Shown here: one piece after another, positions 1 through 9,185 of the stretch
Numbering within the stretch: position 1 is the first letter of the stretch
How the letters are laid out: each line of letters begins with the position of its first letter
Source of the DNA: Planctomycetota bacterium
GTDB lineage: Bacteria; Planctomycetota; Planctomycetia; Pirellulales; Lacipirellulaceae
Assembly: GCA_024276705.1 (NCBI GenBank)
Contig: JAJRWS010000214.1
Coordinates: forward strand, 1-39,368
Length of the DNA stretch: 39,368 nucleotides
Direction of reading: 5' to 3'
Translations under genes and position numbers: made by a program
The notes under the pieces: model-generated
Told to the model about the DNA's origin: nothing
What the model saw: only the letters and a program-made list of their open reading frames with translations
The model's database searches: none

Positions 1-869
1 CCATCGCGACGCTCGGCACTGGTGGTGATCGCCCGCAATTCATCATCGGCAAAGCCACAATGGACAATGATCTGGGTGACACCCGGTTTCAGGTCGCGAA
101 TGGCTTCCAGGTATTTGGCCCGTCGCTCGGCGTGGGTATTGCCATCGTAATACTGTTCCAAATGATCGAGCAACGGTAGCCCCTGTTGCTCCAGTTGCAG
201 CGCGCACTTCGCTGCAGCCTTGCCAATGGCCGGATATTCGCGTTTCCGTTGCGCATCGAACTCACGCAAAAAAAGCACTGGCAGGTTGTACTCCAACCCC
301 AACTTCACATAAACCTCCAGCAGATCGGGCCGGCAAATCACCGCCCCCATGTGCGTATCGAGATGCGACAGGGGCACGCCGAAGGCGATCGCCCGATCGA
401 CCTGGGCCTTCAACTCAAGGGCCACTTCCTCCGCCTTGGCATGGGCAGCCACCTGTGGCACGTTGTCCCACAGGTATCCTTCCTCATCCACCAGGCTCGG
501 AACCTGATCACGCGGCGTAACGGGTCCCCAGCGATAGTTTTCCCATTCGGCGTTCAGCGTTAGATGGACACCGTAATCGTATTCGGGATGCGTCTTTGCG
601 TAAGCGGCAAACTCCTTAAACCAGGGGCATGGCACCATGATGCTTGCCGAGGAGACCAGTCCATGCTCCATTGCGTCGATGGTGGCCCGATTGGCCGAGT
701 GCGACATCCCGGCGTCATCGGAGTGGATGATCAAGTATTTTTTACCATCCGGTGGGGTCGCCCGGACACTTGAAGCCCAAAGGCAGCTTCCTCCCAGGAG
801 GCCAATCAGCAGGAAGCTGGTTCGCATGCGACCGGATTGTGGCCGTGCAGTTAAGCATTTGTGGATCAT
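1..869 (-). CDS. YdjC/ChbG-family carbohydrate deacetylase, secreted (3' end outside window)
   Basis: Open reading frame running off the left edge, so the C-terminus is missing; about 289 residues are visible. After a short polar N-terminus comes a hydrophobic signal-like segment ([13 protein letters not shown]...), then [14 protein letters not shown], the family's metal-binding HSDDAG motif. Further family signatures are a HLDTHMG segment (second metal ligand) and [13 protein letters not shown] near the visible end. The family removes acetyl groups from small amino sugars such as chitooligosaccharides. Export suggests action outside the cytoplasm. The ATG at 869 is preferred because GGAG lies 6 nt upstream; the in-frame ATG at 827 has no such site. 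Family assignment is firm; the substrate is unknown. Confidence 0.85.
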   Translation of the reverse strand, partial: MIHKCLTARPQSGRMRTSFLLIGLLGGSCLWASSVRATPPDGKKYLIIHSDDAGMSHSANRATIDAMEHGLVSSASIMVPCPWFKEFAAYAKTHPEYDYGVHLTLNAEWENYRWGPVTPRDQVPSLVDEEGYLWDNVPQVAAHAKAEEVALELKAQVDRAIAFGVPLSHLDTHMGAVICRPDLLEVYVKLGLEYNLPVLFLREFDAQRKREYPAIGKAAAKCALQLEQQGLPLLDHLEQYYDGNTHAERRAKYLEAIRDLKPGVTQIIVHCGFADDELRAITTSAERRD

Positions 870-963
870 TTCAAACTCCAACGGAAACGGAATCAACCGC
901 CGACTGCAAGGATCGGCGGCTCTCTTAAGTCAGCGACCACTTGCAGGGCCAACCTTTTTCAGT

Positions 964-1022
964 GGGCTTTCCTCAAGCCACCCGCTATGCGGGTGGCTTG
1001 AGGAAAGCCCCTAAAAGGGGCT
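964..1022. repeat. Perfect 22-bp-arm palindrome followed by a second hairpin
   Basis: The left arm 964-985 and right arm 989-1010 are exact reverse complements around TAT. The adjoining AGCCCC (1006-1011) and GGGGCT (1017-1022) form a second 6-bp stem sharing its first bases with the end of the palindrome. It may end transcription from either side, but there is no long T-run. It is the hairpin module of the composite repeat, with both arms complete here and a shortened right arm in the copies at 7991-8035 and 11619-11662. Confidence 0.85.
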
Positions 1023-1225
1023 GGAGAAAAGATATCGTACTCGTACTCAGCCCAGCGGTACTCGTACTCGAATCCAAGCCAGAGGAAAGGTCGGTCATCA
1101 TCAACATCCATGCCTCCTGTTTCATTGCATCCAATGGTTCCATTCGAGTACGAGCACGAGTACGCCGGAACGCCCGAAGCCTGATGGGTACTCACTCCCC
1201 AGAGCTGGTGATTTACGGACGGGAA
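964..1225. repeat. Composite dispersed repeat, copy R1 (GAGTAC hexamer arrays plus hairpins)
   Basis: This fills most of the spacer between the deacetylase and citrate synthase genes. From left to right it holds a perfect palindrome (964-1010), a second hairpin (1006-1022), two GTACTC arrays (1037-1048 and 1058-1070) separated by a 9-nt spacer, a 74-nt unique core, an inverted GAGTAC array with one change (1145-1164), and a block beginning CTCACTCCCC (1191-1225) that ends at the citrate synthase stop codon. The same order, on the opposite strand, is found at 11426-11662. Partial copies are at 7943-8035 and 14605-14720. Confidence 0.85.
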
Positions 1226-2620
1226 TTAGCGATCCTCCAACGGCACGAATTCCCGCTGCGTGGCTCCGACATAAATCTGCCGGGGCCGGGCAATACGCTT
1301 TTTCGGACTGGCATGCATCTCGCGCCAATGGGCAATCCAACCCGGCAACCGGCCGATCGCGAACATGGCGGTGAACATCGGCATGGGAATACCCAGCGCC
1401 CGATAGATGACCCCCGAATAGAAATCGACGTTGGGATACAGTTTTCGTTCGATAAAATACTCATCCTTCAACGCAACTTCCTCAAGCTGCTGGGCAATAT
1501 CAAAGACCGGATCGTTGGTATTCTGCTTCTGCAAAATCTTCTTGCAGGCACCTTCGATAATTTTTGCACGGGGATCGAAGTTTTTATAAACCCGGTGGCC
1601 AAAGCCCATGAGCCGGAAGTTGTTATCCTTGTCCTTGGCCATGTCGACATACTTTTTCACATTGCCACCATCCGCCATGATCATTTCCAGCATGGAGACA
1701 CACGCTTCATTCGCTCCGCCATGAAGAGGGCCCCAAAGAGCACTGATTCCCGCCGAGATCGATGCGAACAGGTTGGAGTCGGACGACCCCACCATGCGCA
1801 CGGTCGAGGTACTGCAATTCTGTTCGTGATCGGCATGCACGATCAACAACAAATTCAGGGCATTGACAAAATCGGGGTCGATCTCATACGGTTCGGTCGG
1901 CAAAGCAAACATCATCCGCAAGAAATTCTCGCAATAGCTCAGCTCATTGCTGGGATAGATGTAGGGATGGCCAACCGATTTTTTGTGGGCATACGCGGCA
2001 ATGGTCGGCAGCTTAGCCAGCAAGCGGATAATCGTCAGATCGACTTGCTCCTTGTCCGCCGGGTTGAGCGCGTCCTGGTAGAAGGTCGATAGGGCACCCA
2101 CCGCCGAACTGAGGGTCGCCATGGGGTGGGCATCGAAGGGAAATCCGTCGTAAAACAGGCGCATGTCCTCGTGCAGCAACGTATGGCGCCGCAACGTCAA
2201 ACGGAAATGCTCCAAGGTTTCCGCGTCCGGCAATTCGCCGTAAATCAACAAGTAGGCCACTTCGACAAAGTCGCACTCGGCCGCCAACCGCTCAATGGCA
2301 TAACCCCGATAGAAGAGCTTTCCCTGCTCGCCATTGAGATACGTGATGGCACTGGTCGTGGAACCGGTATTGACGTAACCCGGATCCAGTGTGACCAGGC
2401 CCGTTTCGGCCCGCAATTTGGAGATATCCAGGCCTCGCTCCCCTTCGGTGCCAACGACCAGAGGCAGCTCGATTTCCAAACCGTCCACGATTAGTTTGCC
2501 AACCGCCGGTTTGCCACCTTCATTTTTGTCATGCTCGTTCATCCAGGCCGCCCTTTCCTGTTGTGTGTCAAGATTACGTTTCTTCCTTGACTCAAATTTC
2601 TCCATCGTATTCCGCGACAT
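1226..2620 (-). CDS. gltA: Citrate synthase
   Basis: Condenses oxaloacetate and acetyl-CoA to citrate, the entry step of the TCA cycle, in the cytoplasm. Diagnostic segments in order: an N-terminal beta region (GKLIVDGLEIELPL), GKLFYRGYAIERLA, the catalytic-His region HADHEQNCSTSTVRMVGSS, GPLHGGANEAC, MGFGHRVYKNFDPRAKII with the second catalytic His, and YPNVDFYSG with the catalytic Asp. About 464 residues from the chosen ATG, slightly longer than the usual 430. The ATG at 2620 follows AGGA closely. The ATG at 2542 would give a 438-residue protein starting MNEHDKNEGG and is also plausible; the open frame extends to 2707 without a good ribosome site. Monocistronic, with repeat R1 just beyond its stop. 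Confidence 0.95.
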   Translation of the reverse strand: MSRNTMEKFESRKKRNLDTQQERAAWMNEHDKNEGGKPAVGKLIVDGLEIELPLVVGTEGERGLDISKLRAETGLVTLDPGYVNTGSTTSAITYLNGEQGKLFYRGYAIERLAAECDFVEVAYLLIYGELPDAETLEHFRLTLRRHTLLHEDMRLFYDGFPFDAHPMATLSSAVGALSTFYQDALNPADKEQVDLTIIRLLAKLPTIAAYAHKKSVGHPYIYPSNELSYCENFLRMMFALPTEPYEIDPDFVNALNLLLIVHADHEQNCSTSTVRMVGSSDSNLFASISAGISALWGPLHGGANEACVSMLEMIMADGGNVKKYVDMAKDKDNNFRLMGFGHRVYKNFDPRAKIIEGACKKILQKQNTNDPVFDIAQQLEEVALKDEYFIERKLYPNVDFYSGVIYRALGIPMPMFTAMFAIGRLPGWIAHWREMHASPKKRIARPRQIYVGATQREFVPLEDR

Positions 2621-2911
2621 TTTTCCTGGCAGCGTATTATCACAGGTAACACGCTGTGGATTGCGACTGAACGCGCCGTGGATCGCAGAATTCGCCCACC
2701 CTGGCAAAAAGGAGTCCCTGCAGTCTACCGATGACCGCTGGAAAGTTCAATCGGCCCGCGCAAACAAGAGTCGCTAAAGAGAACGTGAAACAGGACTTAG
2801 AGCCCCAAGAATAAGAGTTGCAACGACTCTTCGCATTAAGAAAAACGAAGCGGTCAGGGTCTTTTGAATGATGCGCGGGGTTCGTACTCATACCAGGTCG
2901 GTACCCCGATG

Positions 2912-4222
2912 CTAACGCCTCTTGCGACTGCTGAGAACCTGCGCGAGTTTTTCGGCCTTCAGGTGACCGTCAAAAACGGTCCAGACCTGACTGTTTTTTC
3001 GCAGCTTCAGCATTTCCTGGGCGACCAGCTCTTTTCGCTGCCGTCCCTCGAGTTTTTCTCGAATCGCGGATTGCGCTTCGGTAAACGGCGTTCGTCCCGC
3101 CGCCTTGCGCTGCAACACTCGGACAATGTGAAATCCACGCTCACTTTCGAGGATGTTGCTCATCTGCCCCACTTTCAGTGAAAACAGGGCGTCATTGAGT
3201 GCCTGGCAACGAAGCGAATCGATCGTGGTCCAATCGTGCCGGCCACCCTTTTGGGCCGTTAAACCATGCGAACGCGCTTTGGCGATTTCCTGAAACACGG
3301 CGCCGCGGGCATTGGCTTCTTGCGATGCTTGCCACCAGACGTCGTTACCCATCTCGGCAATCCCACGCCAGGCTTTAGACCGATCGCCACCCAAACGATC
3401 CAATCGGACCATCAGCTCTTCCCATTGCACCTGGGCGGGATACTCATAATCCTGAATATGTCCCTGGTAATACTCCAACATCTGCTCGCGCGTGACGGGT
3501 TTGATCACGGGTATGCGCTGCTTCAGCCACTCACCGGCAATGGTTCGCTCGATAAAGGATCGTTTCACCTCATGGATGGAAGATTCGTATTTATTCAGCA
3601 ACTCGATCAATTCGTGCCGATCCTTCACTTCGAGCATCTTGACAAGTCGGGGGATTTCATGCTCCGCAAAGGGTTTTTCCAGGTTTTCTTTGATCTTGGC
3701 CATATTCTCCTCCGGTACGGTCCGGCGGAAATCGGCGAACAAGAGCTTCGTGTCAATCAACTCCAGCACTTGTTGTCGCAACAACATCGTGCGGACATTT
3801 TCGATTTCACTGGGTGGAATTTTGTCGCGATTTTGCTCCAACATCAAATTCACCTGCCACAACACATCGCAGGAAAGGACCACCTGCCCATCCACCCGAG
3901 CGACAATCTGGCCACAGACCAACGGTTTGACGTTCGGAGACAGCAATGGGTTTTCCGCAATATTGATCGGAGTTGTCGGTGAATCGGCGGGCTCGGATCG
4001 GACCGCCGCCGGCAAGACTTCACCGGCGTCCGGAGCTGACGCCCAGCTCCGTGGAGGAGCCGTTGGGTAGGGGCCCTCGGCGGAAGTCGAGGCGACGATT
4101 GTCAGCCAGCCACCGACGGAAAACCCTGCCAGACATAGCTGGAATCCTGCCTGGCGCAGCCGGAGGAATGGCAACCAATACGACACGTTCCCAGTGGCCA
4201 AGGGCCGCTCCAATCGGTTCAT
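2912..4222 (-). CDS. Secreted PpiC/parvulin-type peptidyl-prolyl isomerase (SurA-like)
   Basis: Predicted periplasmic folding factor of about 436 residues. The N-terminus has a basic stretch then a hydrophobic segment (around residues 25-45), a signal or anchor. A SurA_N-like helical region follows (VCGQIVARVDGQVVLSCDV, LLRQQVLELIDTKLLF), then a parvulin domain with REQMLEYYQGHIQDYEYP, KGGRHDW, LNDALFSLKVGQMS and ESERGFHIVRVLQR. The ATG at 4222 is preferred because AGGGA lies just upstream; the open frame itself begins at 4288. It lies 78 bp downstream of mfd on the same strand, so co-transcription is likely. Substrates are unknown; the family assists outer-membrane or secreted protein folding. 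Confidence 0.88.
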   Translation of the reverse strand: MNRLERPLATGNVSYWLPFLRLRQAGFQLCLAGFSVGGWLTIVASTSAEGPYPTAPPRSWASAPDAGEVLPAAVRSEPADSPTTPINIAENPLLSPNVKPLVCGQIVARVDGQVVLSCDVLWQVNLMLEQNRDKIPPSEIENVRTMLLRQQVLELIDTKLLFADFRRTVPEENMAKIKENLEKPFAEHEIPRLVKMLEVKDRHELIELLNKYESSIHEVKRSFIERTIAGEWLKQRIPVIKPVTREQMLEYYQGHIQDYEYPAQVQWEELMVRLDRLGGDRSKAWRGIAEMGNDVWWQASQEANARGAVFQEIAKARSHGLTAQKGGRHDWTTIDSLRCQALNDALFSLKVGQMSNILESERGFHIVRVLQRKAAGRTPFTEAQSAIREKLEGRQRKELVAQEMLKLRKNSQVWTVFDGHLKAEKLAQVLSSRKRR

Positions 4223-4300
4223 GCTTCCCTGCCAGATAAGTCGACGGTTGTCAGTAGAAAGTTCGCCCGGCAGGTTCTGCCAGACCACGGCGGCGGGATT

Positions 4301-7300
4301 CTAGCGATCCGGCCCAGCAGGACGCAAGAGCGATTTCAATTCGGCCAGAAGCGTGGTAGGGTCGCTGCTAGCGGTTCGAGCCAGAGGCAGATAAGCGGAT
4401 GTGGCGTCGACAATCCGTAACCGGTTGCCACTCTGCCGCCGCAAGGCTTCAATCGCCGTACGGTCCCGGTAACCGAGCACGAGATAGGCCCCCTCGATGT
4501 GAATCGAGACGATCTGACAGCCGCTGGCCCAGATTCGCAATTGGGCCATTTCCTCCAGACGCTGAACCGGTTTTGGTAGTGGCCCGAAGCGGTCGGCCAA
4601 TTCCGCGGCAAAATCGCCCAGCGCCAACTGGGCCGCCTCGGGCGCCTCCCCGGTAATGCGGGCCAAACGCCGGTAAAGATCAATTTTACTACGCATATCG
4701 GCCACATACTGACGCGGAAAATAGGCTTCCACCGGCAAATCGATCGATACCTCACGGATCTCGTGAGTCGGTAACTTCTTGAGCTCGCGCACGGTTCGTT
4801 CCAACAAGCTGCAGTACAGTTCGTATCCCACCGTGGCGATATGACCGCTCTGCTGAGTGCCCAGCAGATTCCCCGCACCCCGCAATTCCAGGTCGCGCAT
4901 GGCGATCGCAAACCCGGCTCCCATCTGGCTGAACTCTTCGATCGCACGCAGGCGACGCGCCGCCTCGGGCGGAAGATGGCGATTCTCATCCACCAGCAGG
5001 TAGCAGTAAGCACGATGCTTGTACCGGCCCACGCGGCCCCGCAACTGGTGCAAATCGGCCAACCCGTACCGGTCGGCATCGTCGATAAAAATGGTATTGG
5101 CATTGGGAATGTCCAAACCACTTTCGATAATGGTGGTGGCCAGCAACAGATCAAAATCGTGACGCACGAAACCGAGCATCACTTCCTCGAGTTCCGCCTC
5201 GGGCATTTGGCCATGGCCGATGCCGATGGTCGCCTCGGGCACAATCCGCTGCAATCGCTGCCCCACGGCAACGATGTCGTGAACCCGATTGTGAACAAAG
5301 AACACCTGTCCATCCCGATTGAGTTCGCGCATGACGGCATGCCGTATCAAGCTCTCGTCAAATCGGGTAACCCGAGTCTCGACCGCCAGACGATCCAAAG
5401 GGGCCGTCTCCAGGTTGGAAATATTTCGCACCCCCAGCAGGGACATGTGCAGCGTTCTGGGAATCGGCGTGGCGCTCATCGTCAGTACGTCGACGCTCGC
5501 CCGCAACGCCTTCAGCCGTTCTTTCACCGCCACGCCAAACCGTTGCTCCTCATCAATCACAATCAGACCAAGATTCTGGAACTGGACGTCGGGGGAAACC
5601 AACCGGTGTGTGCCAATCAACAGATCGACATGACCGGCCGCCACCCGCTGGAGAATGTCGCGCTGCTGGCGTTTCGTGCAAAAGCGCGACACGGCGGCAA
5701 TTTCAAAAGGAAATTCGGCCATCCGCTGCATGAAGGTCCGCCGATGTTGTTCCGCCAGTACCGTGGTGGGCACCAGGACGGCAACCTGATAGCCCGCGTC
5801 GATCGCCTTGAACGCGGCCCGAATGGCCAGCTCAGTTTTCCCGAACCCCACATCGCCGCACAACAATCGGTCCATCGGCCGGGCCTGTTGCATGTCGTCC
5901 TTGATCGCATCGATGGCGAGAAGCTGATCGGCCGTTTCCTGGTAGGGGAAGGCCGCATCGAATTCACGTTGCCAGGTCGTATCGGCGGGAAAAGCCAGCC
6001 CAGGTCGGGCCGCCCGGGCAGCTTGCAATTCAAGCATCTCGGATGCCAGGTCGGTCACGGCCTGCTCGGCAGCCCGTTTTTGCCGCAGCCAGGTCTTGCC
6101 GCCAATTTTTGCCAACCGTGCCTTGGCTTTGCGCCCACCGACATATTTCTGGACCAGCTCGATTTTACTGGTAGGCACAAAAATACGCGTGCCGCCATGA
6201 AACTCCAGTTCCAGATGTTCTTCGGCCCGGCCATTCTTCTCGAGCAGTTTCAACCCTCGATACCGGCCGACTCCATGGGCCACATGGACCACCAGGTCGC
6301 CTTCTCGAAGGTGTAAAAAACTATCGATCGCCCGGCCCGGACGACGGCCGGGCAAGCGGGCCTGCTCCTGGCAAGCGAGATCCTGACGATGGAATAACTG
6401 ACTCGAACTGACCAGCACGACTTTCGCGCTGACCATCCGAAAACCGCCCGTGAGCCGTCCCCGCACAAAATGCAAACGGTCCTCGGCCATCAGCCGGGTG
6501 GAAGCAAAAACTTCCCGGAGCCGTGCAATCTCCGCGGTCGTTTCACAAACCAGCATGACCTGCTGGTCTTCGGCGATCGTATCCAGCTCTTCGCGCACCC
6601 GTTCCACCCGGCCACTGAAGCGTTCGATCGACTCGAACTGCAAGTGGGCTGTCGTTTCGAAACTCCCGGCAGGAATGCCCGAAGCGGTGGCTGAGGGGAA
6701 TTTGAACACCTCGGCCAGCGCGGTTCGCACGGAAAAAAAATCTTGCGGTTTTTCCAACCGCCGATGGTAGTATGTTCCTTCCTCTTCCGCCTGGCTCGGC
6801 TCGACCAACAAAAACCAGGTGCCCGCGGGCAGGTACGAACTGAAATGGGTCCGGTCGGACCGAGTCGGCTCCAGAAGGGTCCATTCGGTCGATTGTTGTT
6901 TGGCCCTACTTCGCTGGGACGCAACATCAAAACGGCGGATCGATTCCACCTCATCCCCAAACAGCTCGAGCCGAACCGGTTCGAGGGCGTCGGGTGAAAA
7001 CAGATCGAGGATACCACCACGAATCGAAAACTCTCCCGGCAACTCAACCGCCGTGGTTCGGTGCCCACCACGTTCGACAAGCCAGCCGACGACTTCGTCC
7101 AGGTCGATCCGCGTGCCCACGGCAATACGGCGAGTCGCCTCTTCGAGTGCCGTGCGGCTGGGAACCGGCTGCATGAGGCTCTGAATCGACGTGAGAATGA
7201 TCGCCGGTGCTGGATCTGGCGGCTGCGGCTCAGAGCCTCGATTCCGCAGCTCCGGCTTACGTTCCAAGCGGTCTAGTTGCTTGAGTAGCCGCAGACGTTG

Positions 7301-7702
7301 GCCATGGATCTGATCATGTAGCAACCGCTCGCTGCCTTCGCTTTCCCAGGCAGGCAGCCACTCGACAGATAAGGTGCTAAACAGCCCCACCTCTTCGGCA
7401 AATGCCTCCATATCGCCAGCATGAGGCAAAACGACAACCAGAGGAGCCGCACCAGATTCCTTGGAGCCGGACTTGCCACCACGGGGATTGCCGGCCAATA
7501 AGGCCGCGACCAACGCGCAGGACGAACCCCAGACACCGCCCAGGGTACCACCATGCCCAGCCTGCAAACTGGCAATGACCCGAGCGCAGCCTTCATGCCG
7601 CTCAAGATGGGCAACCAGTTCAGCCAGTGGTGCCATGACAGGCGAATCCACAGAAGTCGAACGGGCCGCAGTCTCTACATCCATCAAAGGCGAGTGTAGC
7701 AT
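4301..7702 (-). CDS. mfd: Transcription-repair coupling factor Mfd
   Basis: A large DNA translocase that removes RNA polymerase stalled at lesions and recruits UvrA. It has 1133 residues, normal for the family. Domains in order: a degenerate UvrB-like N-terminus; an RNA-polymerase-interacting CarD-like domain near residue 460 (LREGDLVVHVAHGVGRYRG); a helicase core with Walker A GDVGFGKTELA near 617, DEEQ motif II near 718, SATPIPRTLHMSLLG, and QLRGRVGRYKHRAYCYLL near 888; then the C-terminal TRCF domain (EVSIDLPVEAYFP, DLYRRLARI). No clear ribosome site precedes any candidate start (7702, 7684, 7636), so the N-terminus is uncertain by up to 22 residues. The isomerase gene follows on the same strand. 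Confidence 0.97.
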   Translation of the reverse strand: MLHSPLMDVETAARSTSVDSPVMAPLAELVAHLERHEGCARVIASLQAGHGGTLGGVWGSSCALVAALLAGNPRGGKSGSKESGAAPLVVVLPHAGDMEAFAEEVGLFSTLSVEWLPAWESEGSERLLHDQIHGQRLRLLKQLDRLERKPELRNRGSEPQPPDPAPAIILTSIQSLMQPVPSRTALEEATRRIAVGTRIDLDEVVGWLVERGGHRTTAVELPGEFSIRGGILDLFSPDALEPVRLELFGDEVESIRRFDVASQRSRAKQQSTEWTLLEPTRSDRTHFSSYLPAGTWFLLVEPSQAEEEGTYYHRRLEKPQDFFSVRTALAEVFKFPSATASGIPAGSFETTAHLQFESIERFSGRVERVREELDTIAEDQQVMLVCETTAEIARLREVFASTRLMAEDRLHFVRGRLTGGFRMVSAKVVLVSSSQLFHRQDLACQEQARLPGRRPGRAIDSFLHLREGDLVVHVAHGVGRYRGLKLLEKNGRAEEHLELEFHGGTRIFVPTSKIELVQKYVGGRKAKARLAKIGGKTWLRQKRAAEQAVTDLASEMLELQAARAARPGLAFPADTTWQREFDAAFPYQETADQLLAIDAIKDDMQQARPMDRLLCGDVGFGKTELAIRAAFKAIDAGYQVAVLVPTTVLAEQHRRTFMQRMAEFPFEIAAVSRFCTKRQQRDILQRVAAGHVDLLIGTHRLVSPDVQFQNLGLIVIDEEQRFGVAVKERLKALRASVDVLTMSATPIPRTLHMSLLGVRNISNLETAPLDRLAVETRVTRFDESLIRHAVMRELNRDGQVFFVHNRVHDIVAVGQRLQRIVPEATIGIGHGQMPEAELEEVMLGFVRHDFDLLLATTIIESGLDIPNANTIFIDDADRYGLADLHQLRGRVGRYKHRAYCYLLVDENRHLPPEAARRLRAIEEFSQMGAGFAIAMRDLELRGAGNLLGTQQSGHIATVGYELYCSLLERTVRELKKLPTHEIREVSIDLPVEAYFPRQYVADMRSKIDLYRRLARITGEAPEAAQLALGDFAAELADRFGPLPKPVQRLEEMAQLRIWASGCQIVSIHIEGAYLVLGYRDRTAIEALRRQSGNRLRIVDATSAYLPLARTASSDPTTLLAELKSLLRPAGPDR

Positions 7703-7733
7703 AAAGGAGTGGGCAGTGGGCAGGAAAACTGCA

Positions 7734-7874
7734 ATCGGGACCGGGATCGCTATCGGGATCGGGATCGAAATAACATGGGCCTGAGAGAAGATTACGCTCC
7801 TTATGCATTTGCGTAATTCGATAGCGATAGCGATCCCGAGTCCCGATCCCGATGAGTCATTACTCGTAGTCGAG
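7734..7874 (+). pseudogene. Collapsed remnant of a four-helix-bundle (S23/IVS-like) protein gene, copy 1
   Basis: A start codon at 7775 reads MGLR, then jumps straight to EDYAPYAFA, a stop at 7814-7816, and an in-frame tail FDSDSDPESRSR ending at 7855. The same pieces flank a larger remnant at 17834-18351, where the N-terminus reads MGLRHEKLDVYRLS and the C-terminus RRGYSVKEDSAPYAFAEFDSDS. MGLRHEKLDVYR resembles the start of planctomycete four-helix-bundle proteins, and the Asp/Ser-rich tail is their usual end as I recall the family. Copy 1 is therefore an internal deletion scar. Hexamer repeats of the TCGGGA type lie upstream (7734-7767), and the segment TACTCGTAGTCGA downstream is shared by both copies. 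Confidence 0.7.
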
Positions 7875-7942
7875 AAAGGTCACCTCTTTTTTCCGAAAAT
7901 GCAAGATGTTGATGATGACTGAGGTGGCCTCTCACTTGGATT

Positions 7943-8035
7943 CGAGTACGAGTACCGCTTTGCTGAGTACGAGTACGACATTTATTCTCCAGCCCTTTTT
8001 AGGGGCTTTCCTCAAGCCACCCGCTATGCGGATGG
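7943..8035. repeat. Composite dispersed repeat, partial copy R3
   Basis: Two GAGTAC dimers (7943-7955 and 7965-7978) sit on either side of CGCTTTGCT. A hairpin module (7991-8035) follows with AGCCC...GGGCT, the CTCAAGCCACCCGC arm and GCGGATGG. The inverted partner array and the CTCACTCCCC block are absent, so this is a shorter version of copies R1 and R2. The right arm of the hairpin differs from R1 by one base, which is a G-U pair if the minus strand is transcribed. Confidence 0.8.
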
Positions 8036-8061
8036 TACGTGACTCCGAATTCCGAATTTCC

Positions 8062-8412
8062 TTACTCCGCTTCCACCCGAATCAGCAGCACATGCTTGCG
8101 GGAAATCCACTGTTGCGGACCCTGGCCTGTCAGCGGATCGAGGACAATCCATTCGCCGTTGGAAAGGGCAAAGCGCCCACGCAGATAATTTTCCCTGCTG
8201 TGAATCTGGGTGGCCTGGACGGAGCCCGACTCCAACCCTAAAGCCTCATGGGTAAAAATTACGGTGCAAGTGGCACCGAGAGGAGGGGAAAGCAACTCAC
8301 GGGCCGCTCGATGGGCTTGCTGTCGATATTCCACCCAATACGAGTAGCCCGACCAGCCAACCACGACAAGGATCAACCCCAGCAGGAGCGTGCGAATCCG
8401 AAAACGAAACAT
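8062..8412 (-). CDS. Small membrane-anchored protein of unknown function
   Basis: 116 residues from the ATG at 8412, which has AGGA about 8 nt upstream; the open frame extends to 8442. The N-terminus MFRFRIRTLLLGLILVVVGW is a basic stretch followed by one transmembrane helix, a common planctomycete arrangement. The rest is a soluble domain (TCTVIFTHEALGLESGS, GRFALSNGEWIVLDPLTG, WISRKHVLLIRVE) that I do not recognise. The topology suggests a membrane-anchored extracytoplasmic domain. It ends about 27 bp from repeat R3. No operon partner is evident on this strand. Confidence 0.6.
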   Translation of the reverse strand: MFRFRIRTLLLGLILVVVGWSGYSYWVEYRQQAHRAARELLSPPLGATCTVIFTHEALGLESGSVQATQIHSRENYLRGRFALSNGEWIVLDPLTGQGPQQWISRKHVLLIRVEAE

Positions 8413-8767
8413 CGATTTTCCTAAACCGCTCATTGGCACCACTCAACACCCTCCAATTCACCCGCGGACAGGGGGATAAGCCGCCCGCGAAAAAACGTAC
8501 CCAACAAAACAAACTCCGTTCGGGTCGGCTTCATCCCCCAGCCCTTGCAAACAACCCTTAATTCTCTAGTCTTTTCCCGGAGCGCGCTTAAGGTCGCCGC
8601 ATAACCGTATCGACCGTTGTGATCGTAGCTCCCGTAGCAGCCGCGGTAACGGTTTATCCAGGTACGTTGGAGCGTATCCCTAGGCAAGGTCGATACGTCC
8701 TCCAGACGGCCCTGCCGCCTCAACGTACCATCCTCCCTCCTCCGGTCCTTATGGCAAGGAGCCTATC
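8413..8767. other. Divergent spacer without a supported gene
   Basis: This lies between two divergently transcribed small membrane-protein genes and should hold both promoters. A TTG-initiated minus-strand frame (8430-8723) covers most of it, but its protein has no recognisable feature. AAGGAG at about 8756-8761 is the ribosome site of the plus-strand gene. I see no repeat or stable long hairpin here. Confidence 0.5.
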
Positions 8768-8989
8768 ATGTGGCGATCGCTTTTTTTAGCGGTGGGCGCC
8801 TACTGCTGCCTGCTGGGTGTCGAAGCGCTGGCCATTGAAAAAGCCGTCTTGAAACGGCCTGCAACCGCCTCGGCTCCAGCCGCGCAGAAAGAAATTGCGC
8901 CTCCGGAATGGGCCCCTTGGAGCTTGATGGCAGCCGGTGCGGTCGTCGTACTCTACTCCTTTACCATTCCCAAACGCGTCGGCAATTAG
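8768..8989 (+). CDS. Small two-helix membrane protein, planctomycete-conserved type
   Basis: 73 residues. A perfect AAGGAG lies 6 nt before the ATG. There is an N-terminal hydrophobic helix (LFLAVGAYCCLLGVEAL), a linker with IEKAVLKR and an Ala/Pro-rich stretch, then EIAPPEWAPWSLMAAGAVVVLYSFTIPKR with a second helix. The pattern, especially PPEWAPWSL..GAVVVLYS, matches small uncharacterised proteins I associate with planctomycetes; that is from memory, not a search. Function unknown. The strong ribosome site and clean coding pattern make it a real gene. It lies 196 bp upstream of the acetolactate synthase gene on the same strand. Confidence 0.75.
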   Translation: MWRSLFLAVGAYCCLLGVEALAIEKAVLKRPATASAPAAQKEIAPPEWAPWSLMAAGAVVVLYSFTIPKRVGN

Positions 8990-9185
8990 AAAACGGCTTA
9001 CGCATTCTGCTTGTTTTCCATCTAGGGCATGTTTAGGATAGATCCGTTCAGGATCGAACTTTGCGGTTACTTCGAGTGTCTGTCCTGGTAACGGTGTCCT
9101 CGCAACTGGCACGGCATGCAGAACTGGATACTCAAAGTCGAAAGCACCACGAATCCCACAAAAAACACGAAAACTACGTATACAA

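Noticed and set aside
1037-1164. GAGTAC arrays considered as a CRISPR array
   Set aside because: The units are 6 bp with no regular spacers of 25-45 bp, and there are no cas genes in the window.
941-2092. Long plus-strand frame across repeat R1 and the citrate synthase gene
   Set aside because: It runs antisense through clear citrate synthase codons and through repeats; it is a shadow frame.
2813-2831. Short inverted repeat AAGAGT/ACTCTT upstream of citrate synthase considered as a terminator
   Set aside because: It has only six AT-rich pairs and no T-run; such stems are expected by chance.
4841-6316. 491-codon plus-strand frame within mfd
   Set aside because: Antisense shadow of well-conserved Mfd helicase motifs.
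8430-8723. Minus-strand 97-codon frame in the spacer before the small membrane protein gene
   Set aside because: It starts at TTG without a ribosome site, overlaps the likely leader of the neighbouring gene, and its protein has no recognisable pattern.
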